DNA of 5,414 bases from assembly GCA_023434855.1 (NCBI GenBank), contig JAEYSJ010000298.1, forward strand, positions 1 to 5,414, in the 5' to 3' direction. Made by a program: the position numbers and the translations under genes. This DNA is from Bacillota bacterium. GTDB lineage: Bacteria; Bacillota_C; Negativicutes; JAEYSJ01. The stretch's first letter is position 1. Each line of letters opens with the position of its first letter. A model generated the notes under the pieces. The model did not search any database. It saw nothing but the letters and a program-made list of their open reading frames with translations, and had not been told where the DNA came from. Below are positions 1-4,549 of the stretch, in pieces.

Positions 1-36
1 ACAGGGCGGCATGTTAGACCGCTACACCACAGGGCC
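1..36 (-). tRNA. tRNA-Asp (probable GTC), 5' half only, cut by window edge
   Basis: Read on the minus strand, the gene starts at 36 with acceptor strand GGCCCTG. A D-arm follows (GTGT / ACAT), then the 5' side of the anticodon stem (CCGCC) and loop bases CTGT, where the window ends. Only the first two anticodon bases (GT) are visible. Asp is inferred because the anticodon arm matches the complete tRNA-Asp at 1877-1952 base for base as far as it goes. His, Asn or Tyr are formally possible. It differs from that copy in the acceptor stem (GGCCCTG against GGCCCGG) and has a one-base-longer D-loop, so it is a diverged copy and not a fresh duplicate. It is probably the first gene of a tRNA or rRNA-tRNA transcript driven by the tandem promoters at 59-172. 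Confidence 0.8.
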
Positions 37-58
37 GTATTCCGCAGTCACATCAATT

Positions 59-87
59 ATTATATCCTAGCAAACTACTTTTGTCAA
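59..87 (-). promoter_or_regulatory. Consensus sigma-A promoter (proximal) for the tRNA-Asp transcript
   Basis: The minus strand shows TTGACA (87-82), a 17-nt spacer and TATAAT (64-59). Both hexamers match the housekeeping consensus perfectly. The predicted transcription start, near 52, leaves a leader of roughly 15 nt before the tRNA 5' end at 36. This is the downstream member of a tandem pair. Confidence 0.9.
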
Positions 88-144
88 TATTTTTACAGTT
101 TATTTTATAGCTAAATACTATATCAAAATGTAGCCGCAAATGAT

Positions 145-172
145 ATTATAGCAGATATAGTGAAACTGTCAA
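145..172 (-). promoter_or_regulatory. Consensus sigma-A promoter (distal) for the tRNA-Asp transcript
   Basis: The minus strand shows TTGACA (172-167), a 16-nt spacer and TATAAT (150-145), again perfect in both hexamers. It lies 85-86 bp upstream of the proximal promoter and begins only 12 nt past the cheY stop codon. Two full-consensus promoters in series are typical of stable-RNA operons in Firmicutes. Confidence 0.87.
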
Positions 173-184
173 GTGATTTTGCAA

Positions 185-547
185 TTAACATTTAAGTACC
201 TTTTTAATTGTTTTCATTACTTGCTCAGGATCAAATGGTTTTACGATAAAATCAGAGGCACCGGCTTTAATGGCGTCTGTAATAATTGCCTTTTGGCCTA
301 ATGCGGTAACCATAATGATCCTTACCAAAGGGTTTTCTTCATGGATTAACTGAACTGCCTGGATACCATCCATTTTCGGCATGGTTATATCCATTGTAAT
401 CAAATCCGGCTTGCATTCACGGTACATTTGCACTGCCTGTTTACCATCACCGGCCTCGCCAACAACGTCATAGCCATGATCGGTAAGCAGTTTTTTCAAT
501 ATCATACGCATAAAAGCAGAATCATCACAGATCAATATCTTTGCCAT
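185..547 (-). CDS. cheY: CheY-type single-domain response regulator
   Basis: This 120-residue protein is a lone receiver (REC) domain with no output domain, the usual length for CheY. The acidic pocket D8-D9, the phospho-acceptor D53 (in TMDITMPKMDG), T81 and K103 (in DFIVKPF) are all present, so it should accept phosphate from a CheA-like histidine kinase. F100 occupies the position of the switch tyrosine of E. coli CheY (Y106). The N-terminal AFMRM and the DITMPxMDG segments closely resemble Bacillus subtilis CheY, a cytoplasmic protein that binds the flagellar switch. The ATG at 547 is supported by AAGGAGG (562-556) 8 nt upstream. No other chemotaxis gene is in view, so a role as an orphan regulator of something else is possible. 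No intrinsic terminator separates it from the tRNA promoters downstream. Confidence 0.9.
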   Translation of the reverse strand: MAKILICDDSAFMRMILKKLLTDHGYDVVGEAGDGKQAVQMYRECKPDLITMDITMPKMDGIQAVQLIHEENPLVRIIMVTALGQKAIITDAIKAGASDFIVKPFDPEQVMKTIKKVLKC

Positions 548-631
548 ATTACTTTCCTCCTTAAAACTGCGATCTGTTTTTGATTAACCTGTTGAACTAT
601 ATATTCACGACGAAGATATGATTAAAAAAAT

Positions 632-659
632 ATAGTAACTAATCAAGGAGGTAAATCAA
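632..659 (-). promoter_or_regulatory. Weak candidate promoter for cheY
   Basis: The minus strand shows TTGATT (659-654), a 16-nt spacer and TACTAT (637-632), with four of six bases matching in each hexamer. It begins 9 nt after the stop of the 221-residue gene. The region is AT-rich and such matches arise by chance. No sigma-D-like motility promoter was found here. cheY may instead be read through from the gene upstream. Confidence 0.28.
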
Positions 660-667
660 AATATAAT

Positions 668-1333
668 TTAACTAACGATCAAATGTCGCATGGCTTCTAG
701 TTTATCCTTAAGACAGGCATTTATTTTTTCCTTTAATTCATCAAGTGTATTTGAATCAAACTCTGCCGCCATTTGTGGAGTTCGTCTAATACGAATTTCT
801 CCAAAAAACTCATCACGGTAAATATTATAATTGATAATAAGATTACTTTCACTGTCAAAATCACTATAATCAATGATTATATATGAGCCATTAATTGCTT
901 TTACAGGCTCACACGGTCTAATAAAAAGTTTAAACCCGGAAATTTCTGGCGGTAATTCAAAACCAAAAGGCCATTCAATTATTTTTTTATCAATAAAGAT
1001 GCTCTCAACAGTGCTTGGGTCAAAAGAGTCCAACCGCGTCAATGTGTATTCCAGCCGTTCTGACAGTATCTGTTCTAACACCGGAAGACTGCCGGCAAAA
1101 AAATTAATGTCACAATACTCAGTTAGACCAATGACAACATTGGCCAAATACTCTTTAGTAGCTTTATCATACATTACGGAGAAATTTCTATACGCCTCAG
1201 GCTTATTATAGGAAAAAATGCGATAGCGTGTACCACATGTACTCAATTCTAAATTTAACGTAAAGCCCGCTAATTCTTTAGGCAGCTTGTGTAAATACAG
1301 CCAGTTTTGTACCTGCTCAATAATTTTTTCCAT
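668..1333 (-). CDS. Uncharacterised protein made of two similar ~110-residue halves
   Basis: I do not recognise this 221-residue protein. It has no signal peptide and no membrane segment, so it is probably cytoplasmic. The two halves align with an offset of about 110-115 residues: W11 with W121, LPKELAGF (17-24) with LPPEISGF (127-134), a Y-rich beta-like stretch at 37-70 with one at 151-184, and an acidic/basic helix at 83-100 with one at 198-216. This points to an internal duplication of an alpha/beta module. The ATG at 1333 gives the first in-frame methionine, but the nearest SD, AGGAG (1351-1347), is 13 nt away, longer than usual. It lies 120 nt upstream of cheY on the same strand and may be co-transcribed with it, which is the only hint at a role. 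Its product is called hypothetical. Confidence 0.8.
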   Translation of the reverse strand: MEKIIEQVQNWLYLHKLPKELAGFTLNLELSTCGTRYRIFSYNKPEAYRNFSVMYDKATKEYLANVVIGLTEYCDINFFAGSLPVLEQILSERLEYTLTRLDSFDPSTVESIFIDKKIIEWPFGFELPPEISGFKLFIRPCEPVKAINGSYIIIDYSDFDSESNLIINYNIYRDEFFGEIRIRRTPQMAAEFDSNTLDELKEKINACLKDKLEAMRHLIVS

Positions 1334-1374
1334 ATACCATTCTCTACTCCTATTTTTCTTATTCTGTAGATAAC

Positions 1375-1397
1375 AAAAAAAACCTGCAAACTACAGG
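1375..1397 (-). terminator. Possible weak secondary terminator
   Basis: On the minus strand a short hairpin (CCTG, 7-nt loop, CAGG) is followed at once by eight T residues (1382-1375). The stem is only 4 bp, so it is weak by itself. It could act as a back-up to the stronger terminator just upstream, or be chance. Confidence 0.3.
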
Positions 1398-1443
1398 AGC
1401 TAAGATTTTCTGTATTTAGAATATTGCCAAATTCCGGCGATGT

Positions 1444-1479
1444 TATAAGAATAAAAGACGCCAAATAATATGGCGTCTT
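1444..1479 (-). terminator. Intrinsic terminator of the tRNA cluster
   Basis: A perfect 9-bp stem (AAGACGCCA at 1455-1463 against TGGCGTCTT at 1471-1479) with a 7-nt loop is followed, on the minus strand, by a T-rich run TTATTCTTATA. It begins 11 nt after the CCA end of the last tRNA-Trp gene, where a tRNA transcript should end. Confidence 0.78.
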
Positions 1480-1490
1480 ACAATGTCTTC

Positions 1491-1566
1491 TGGCAGGGGC
1501 AGAAGGACTTGAACCCTCAACCAACGGTTTTGGAGACCGCTACTCTACCAATTGAGCTATACCCCT
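1491..1566 (-). tRNA. tRNA-Trp (CCA), copy 2 in transcription order
   Basis: The gene is 76 nt including an encoded 3' CCA. The acceptor AGGGGTA pairs with TGCCCCT, with discriminator G. The anticodon arm is GCGGT-CTCCAAA-ACCGT, giving anticodon CCA, and the T-arm carries GGTTCAAGTCC. It is the last gene of the cluster, directly before the terminator, and is identical to the copy at 1719-1794. Confidence 0.97.
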
Positions 1567-1568
1567 AA

Positions 1569-1643
1569 TGGAGCGGAAAACGAGATTCGAACTCGCGACC
1601 CTCGCCTTGGCAAGGCGATGCTCTACCGCTGAGCTACTTCCGC
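1569..1643 (-). tRNA. tRNA-Gly (GCC), copy 2 in transcription order
   Basis: The gene is 75 nt with encoded CCA. The acceptor GCGGAAG pairs with TTTCCGC, with discriminator T. The anticodon arm is TCGCC-TTGCCAA-GGCGA, giving anticodon GCC, and the T-loop is GTTCGAATC. It lies 2 nt upstream of tRNA-Trp and about 26 nt downstream of the start predicted for the promoter at 1676-1704. It is identical to the copy at 1798-1872. Confidence 0.97.
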
Positions 1644-1675
1644 AAATCTAACACAATCGCTATGACACAAAAAAT

Positions 1676-1704
1676 ATTATATAGAATAAATATTATATTG
1701 TCAA
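1676..1704 (-). promoter_or_regulatory. Consensus sigma-A promoter inside the tRNA cluster
   Basis: The minus strand shows TTGACA (1704-1699), a 17-nt spacer and TATAAT (1681-1676), perfect in both hexamers. It lies in the 75-bp spacer between the first Trp gene and the second Gly gene, so the second Gly-Trp pair has its own start and need not rely on read-through. No terminator is visible between the preceding tRNA-Trp and this promoter. Confidence 0.88.
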
Positions 1705-1718
1705 TCGTTTAATTCTTC

Positions 1719-1794
1719 TGGCAGGGGCAGAAGGACTTGAACCCTCAACCAACGGTTTTGGAGACCGCTACTCTACCAATTGAGCTATACCCCT
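1719..1794 (-). tRNA. tRNA-Trp (CCA), copy 1 in transcription order
   Basis: The 76-nt gene has encoded CCA, anticodon CCA in a GCGGT/ACCGT stem and a 7-bp acceptor stem (AGGGGTA/TGCCCCT). It is identical to the copy at 1491-1566. It follows tRNA-Gly by 3 nt. Confidence 0.97.
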
Positions 1795-1797
1795 GTA

Positions 1798-1872
1798 TGG
1801 AGCGGAAAACGAGATTCGAACTCGCGACCCTCGCCTTGGCAAGGCGATGCTCTACCGCTGAGCTACTTCCGC
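1798..1872 (-). tRNA. tRNA-Gly (GCC), copy 1 in transcription order
   Basis: The 75-nt gene has encoded CCA, anticodon GCC in a TCGCC/GGCGA stem and acceptor GCGGAAG/TTTCCGC. It is identical to the copy at 1569-1643 and lies 4 nt downstream of tRNA-Asp. Confidence 0.97.
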
Positions 1873-1876
1873 ATAA

Positions 1877-1952
1877 TGGCGACCCGGAAGGGACTTGAAC
1901 CCTCGATCTCCGCCGTGACAGGGCGGCATGTTAACCACTACACCACCGGGCC
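1877..1952 (-). tRNA. tRNA-Asp (GTC)
   Basis: The 76-nt gene has encoded CCA. The acceptor GGCCCGG pairs with CCGGGTC (one G-T pair), and the discriminator is G, as expected for Asp. The anticodon arm is CCGCC-CTGTCAC-GGCGG, giving anticodon GTC, and the T-arm is GAGGGTTCAAGTCCCTT. It is the first gene of the Asp-Gly-Trp-Gly-Trp cluster. Confidence 0.97.
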
Positions 1953-1973
1953 AGAATTTGCAACCAGATTTAT

Positions 1974-2002
1974 ATAGTAACATGCAACCTTAGTTTTTTC
2001 AA
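1974..2002 (-). promoter_or_regulatory. Extended -10 promoter for the tRNA cluster
   Basis: The minus strand shows TTGAAA (2002-1997), a 17-nt spacer ending in TGT, and TACTAT (1979-1974). The TGn just before the -10 makes it an extended -10 promoter. The predicted start near 1967 leaves about 15 nt before the tRNA-Asp 5' end, similar to the leader at the left-edge tRNA-Asp. Confidence 0.65.
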
Positions 2003-2138
2003 TATTTCCTATTAACCCTTTAAGCGAGTTATTAAAGATTATCGCAAAATTGCTCCCTGTTAGTAGCTATTTTAAACGGGTTTATTTGAAATTTCAGAGC
2101 AACTTGAATGCCTTATGTTAACTATTTTACTAGCAATC

Positions 2139-2209
2139 GGTAGAAAGGGGGAACAGGACTCTAGCACTTGCGACAGATGGCAGCGAAATCCTGTCCCCCC
2201 CTTTCTACC
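2139..2209. repeat. 71-bp imperfect palindrome, REP/MITE-like; possible 3' end structure of the pyr operon
   Basis: The outer arms GGTAGAAAGGGGG (2139-2151) and CCCCCTTTCTACC (2197-2209) are exact inverse complements. After a small 1x2 internal loop, ACAGGA (2153-2158) pairs with TCCTGT (2189-2194), giving about 19 bp in all. The ~30-nt centre can form a further small hairpin (TTGC with GCAG). No T-run follows on either side, so it is not a classic intrinsic terminator. It begins 22 bp after the pyrE stop and could still block or stabilise the 3' end of the pyrimidine mRNA. The G/C-run arms with ACAGGA/TCCTGT resemble dispersed palindromes mobilised in trans by IS200-like (RAYT) transposases. 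That assignment is inference, and no transposase is in view. Confidence 0.75.
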
Positions 2210-2231
2210 AGACTGACTAGCCACAGATATA

Positions 2232-2804
2232 TTACAATTTCCGGCTGCCGCGTTTAGTAACCGGCTGGCCTGACTGGCAAAGGGGACAGTCTTCCGGCTT
2301 ATATGCAGGAACAGTGAGATGTAATAATGCCTGTGCAGGAATGCCAAAATCCGCTTTGCCGCCACTGCGGTCCACAAGCATACCAACACCCACCGGCACA
2401 CCGCCATGCTCGCGAACAACATTAATAACTTCCTGAACCGAACCACCTGTTGTTACAATATCTTCGACTATTAACACACGTTCGCCTGGTTTGATTACAA
2501 AACCGCGCCTGAGCGTCATTTTGCCGTTCTCACGTTCAGTAAAAATAGCACGAGTACCAAGATTTTTCCCTACCTCATGGGCTAACAGCACTCCGCCGGT
2601 TACCGGACCGACTACCAATTCCACTTTATCTTCGGAAAACCTATTTGCTAAAGCTGCACATAATTTAGCAGTGTGCTCCGGGTACTGCAGCACCTGAAAC
2701 TTTTCCACATATAAAGGACTATGCAGCCCTGATGTTAATAAAAAATGTCCTTCAAGTATGGCTCCTGTGTCAATAAACAACTGGCGTACTTCGGACTCAT
2801 TCAT
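2232..2804 (-). CDS. pyrE: Orotate phosphoribosyltransferase
   Basis: This enzyme transfers phosphoribose from PRPP to orotate, making OMP, and acts in the cytoplasm, normally as a dimer. The 190 residues carry the type I phosphoribosyltransferase PRPP loop VLIVEDIVTTGGS (110-122), an N-terminal substrate region SGLHSPLYVEKF (25-36), VVGPVTGG (64-71) and the mobile catalytic loop around FTERENGKMTLRR (88-100). The C-terminal tail has a CPLC motif (173-176) followed by a basic GSRKL end, as in a subset of OPRTs. The ATG at 2804 directly abuts the pyrF stop (TAAATG), with GAGGG 8 nt upstream inside pyrF, so translation is probably coupled. It is the last gene of the operon, followed by the 71-bp palindrome. 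Confidence 0.97.
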   Translation of the reverse strand: MNESEVRQLFIDTGAILEGHFLLTSGLHSPLYVEKFQVLQYPEHTAKLCAALANRFSEDKVELVVGPVTGGVLLAHEVGKNLGTRAIFTERENGKMTLRRGFVIKPGERVLIVEDIVTTGGSVQEVINVVREHGGVPVGVGMLVDRSGGKADFGIPAQALLHLTVPAYKPEDCPLCQSGQPVTKRGSRKL

Positions 2805-3521
2805 TTATACATCCCTCATTTCTGCCAAAATTGCTGCCGCTGCCGCCCTGGGATCTGCCGCAGCAGTGATGGGCCGGCCAACTACCAATTGACTGGCGCC
2901 GTTTTTCAGTGCGCCGGCCGGAGTAGCAATACGGCTTTGATCGTTAACTGCCGCCCCCTGCGGCCTTACGCCGGGTGTTACAATAATAAAGTCATTACCG
3001 CAGGCAGCACGGATCATTGCCGCTTCCTGTGGTGAAGCCACAACCCCGTCAATTCCTGCTGTTTGCGCCAGACGGGCCAAATTTACCACTTGTCCGGGTA
3101 TATCTGTGCTATAACGCAAATTAGTCCATTCAGCATTATCAATACTTGTTAATATCGTAACCGCGATAAGCCTGGGACGCTGTATACCCAGCATTTCCGC
3201 CTTATTCGCTACCGCCTGACTGGCTGCTTTCATCATCGCCAAACCGCCTGAGGCATGGATATTGAGCATGGAAGCTCCCAGGGTTGTCAGTGCCGCCAAC
3301 CCATTAGCAACTGTATTAGGGATATCATGCAGTTTTAAGTCAAGGAAAATATCTTTCCCTTGCTCCTTAAGATAAGTAATAACCTCACTGCCAACACTGT
3401 AAAAAAGCTCCATACCGACTTTATAATAACTTACACTATCTCCTAGTTCTTCAACCAACTGCCGTACTCTGGACATTGCCGAAACATCGAGAGCTACGAT
3501 CAGCCGTTTGTCACCTGCCAT
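2805..3521 (-). CDS. pyrF: Orotidine 5'-phosphate decarboxylase
   Basis: This enzyme decarboxylates OMP to UMP, the last step of de novo synthesis. It is a TIM-barrel homodimer without cofactor. Counting from the ATG at 3521, the catalytic D-x-K-x-x-D array is D61, K63 and D66 (in DLKLHD), with K34 in YYKVGMELF, the phosphate-site segments VTPGVRP (181-187) and VVGRPIT (213-219), and the N-terminal ALD strand. The length, 238 residues, is normal for the short bacterial form. A TTG lies directly before the ATG, but GAGG (3532-3529) is 7 nt from the ATG and only 4 nt from the TTG, so the ATG is preferred. It is preceded by an 86-nt structured gap after pyrD and its stop touches the pyrE start. 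Confidence 0.97.
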   Translation of the reverse strand: MAGDKRLIVALDVSAMSRVRQLVEELGDSVSYYKVGMELFYSVGSEVITYLKEQGKDIFLDLKLHDIPNTVANGLAALTTLGASMLNIHASGGLAMMKAASQAVANKAEMLGIQRPRLIAVTILTSIDNAEWTNLRYSTDIPGQVVNLARLAQTAGIDGVVASPQEAAMIRAACGNDFIIVTPGVRPQGAAVNDQSRIATPAGALKNGASQLVVGRPITAAADPRAAAAAILAEMRDV

Positions 3522-3525
3522 CAAA

Positions 3526-3568
3526 TCACCTCTGGTGAGGCTTGTTTATAACATTTTTAAACAGCCTC
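3526..3568 (-). promoter_or_regulatory. Hairpins in the pyrD-pyrF gap, one over the pyrF SD
   Basis: In the minus-strand mRNA, GAGGCT-GTTTA (3568-3558) pairs with TAAAC-AGCCTC (3548-3537, one bulged base), an 11-bp stem with a 9-nt loop. Immediately after it, TCACC (3538-3534) pairs with GGTGA (3530-3526) across a 3-nt loop, and this second stem contains the pyrF SD. The two stems share bases 3537-3538, so they compete at their junction. No T-run follows, so neither is an intrinsic terminator. The pairing is visible in the sequence. Any effect on pyrF translation or mRNA processing is inference. Confidence 0.45.
3529..3532 (-). promoter_or_regulatory. SD deciding the pyrF start
   Basis: GAGG within AGAGGTGAT lies 7 nt from the ATG at 3521 but only 4 nt from the upstream TTG at 3524, which favours the ATG. 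Confidence 0.75.
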
Positions 3569-3607
3569 ATTATATTAATGTTGAGTTTTTTGAAACACGC
3601 TCTCTTA

Positions 3608-4549
3608 TTAGCCTAGCTTTACTTTGCCTACCAACTCACTAATATGTGATAACCCGTGTTCGACCAGGTAGTCTTGCAGGCCTTCTGCGACCGCAACGGC
3701 AGCCCGGGGATTGACAAAATTGGCTGTACCCACAGCCACAGCACTGGCGCCGGCCAGCAAAAATTCAAGGGCATCTTCAGCAGTCATAATGCCGCCCATC
3801 CCGATAACCGGTACCTGTACAGCTTTCGCAACCTGCCACACCATCCTTACAGCAACCGGCTTGACGGCAGGACCCGACAGACCGCCAACGACATTGCCCA
3901 GCACCGGTCGCCAACTATGTACATCAATAACCATGCCCAAGAGTGTATTAATCAACGATATGGCATCAGCCCCGGCAGTCTCCACCGCCTTGGCCATTGA
4001 TACAATATCAGTGACATTTGGTGATAATTTCATAATTACCGGCAGTTTGCTATGGTTTTTCACCATACGCGTCACCGCAGCGGCGCTATCCCGGTCAGTG
4101 CCAAAAGCAATCCCGCCTTGTTTGACATTAGGACAGGAAATATTCACCTCAAGCGCAGCTATCCCGGGAACATTAAGGAGCTCCGCCAACTCCCCGTATT
4201 CTTCTACCGTATTGCCGGAAATATTAACAATAACCGGCGATTCATACCGCATCAGCCGGGGCAGAATATCGGATAAAAACTTTTCAACCCCAGGATTTTC
4301 CAAGCCAATGGAGTTCAGCATTCCGGCCGGCGTCTCCGCAATACGCTGCCCGCTGTTGCCTGCCCGTGGCTTGAGAGTCGTGCCTTTAACAACAATCGCG
4401 CCCACTTGGTTTAAATCCATGAAATCGTCATATTCCAGACCGAAACCAAAAGTTCCTGACGCCGTCATTACCGGCGTTTTCATTTTTATCCCGGCAATAT
4501 TGATATGCAGCATTTCATTCAACCTGCATCCTGCTCCCTGTCCGCTCAT
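3608..4549 (-). CDS. pyrD: Dihydroorotate dehydrogenase, NAD-dependent class 1B catalytic subunit
   Basis: This FMN subunit oxidises dihydroorotate to orotate and passes electrons to PyrK, and so to NAD+, in a soluble PyrD2-PyrK2 complex. The 313 residues form a TIM barrel with ASGTFGFG (30-37), VVKGTT (53-58), the substrate segment [11 protein letters not shown] (77-87), the catalytic cysteine C139 in [18 protein letters not shown] (200-206), [10 protein letters not shown] (222-231) and the FMN phosphate site IGMGGI (249-254). A cysteine base marks class 1 enzymes, in contrast to the serine of class 2. The ATG at 4549 overlaps the pyrK stop (ATGA) and has a perfect GGAGG 7 nt upstream. It adds 12 residues before M13, where B. 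subtilis PyrD begins. A start at M13 (4513) is the alternative, but it has only a poor SD. Confidence 0.97.
   Translation of the reverse strand: MSGQGAGCRLNEMLHINIAGIKMKTPVMTASGTFGFGLEYDDFMDLNQVGAIVVKGTTLKPRAGNSGQRIAETPAGMLNSIGLENPGVEKFLSDILPRLMRYESPVIVNISGNTVEEYGELAELLNVPGIAALEVNISCPNVKQGGIAFGTDRDSAAAVTRMVKNHSKLPVIMKLSPNVTDIVSMAKAVETAGADAISLINTLLGMVIDVHSWRPVLGNVVGGLSGPAVKPVAVRMVWQVAKAVQVPVIGMGGIMTAEDALEFLLAGASAVAVGTANFVNPRAAVAVAEGLQDYLVEHGLSHISELVGKVKLG

Larger units (their letters stand above)
1486..1872 (-). repeat. Direct duplication of the tRNA-Gly/tRNA-Trp gene pair
   Basis: Two copies of a Trp-Gly block, 1486-1643 and 1714-1872 (plus-strand order), are separated by about 70-75 bp. The two Trp genes are identical and the two Gly genes are identical. 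The copies differ only in the inter-gene spacer (2 nt in one, 3 nt in the other). Identity extends 5 bp past the Trp CCA end (TCTTC) and essentially stops at the Gly 5' end. This is a recent duplication or one kept identical by gene conversion. Confidence 0.92.

Noticed and set aside
645..651. AAGGAGG on the plus strand, resembling a ribosome-binding site
   Set aside because: No start codon with a usable frame follows on the plus strand; the next ATG opens only five codons. It is discussed instead as the complement of the cheY SD.
1270..1524. Minus-strand 84-codon open frame
   Set aside because: It starts inside tRNA-Trp, crosses the terminator and overlaps the 221-residue gene in another frame.
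1780..1977. Plus-strand 65-codon open frame
   Set aside because: It lies antisense across three tRNA genes and the cluster promoter. Frames of this kind are a common false call opposite tRNAs.
2050..2102. Inverted repeat TTGCTC/GAGCAA as a terminator for the pyr operon
   Set aside because: It has a 6-bp stem with a 41-nt loop and only four T residues after it, too weak to call.
2072..2446. Minus-strand 124-codon open frame overlapping the end of pyrE and the palindrome
   Set aside because: It is a shadow frame through the palindrome and the C-terminal part of pyrE, with no SD or recognisable motif.
3569..3597. Internal pyrF promoter with TATAAT at 3574-3569
   Set aside because: No acceptable -35 exists at 16-18 nt (TGTTTC at 17), and the region is AT-rich. 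The hexamer is mentioned only as part of the gap finding.
3522..3607. PyrR-type attenuator in the pyrD-pyrF gap
   Set aside because: I see no PyrR binding-loop consensus and no terminator T-run, so classic PyrR attenuation is not supported here.
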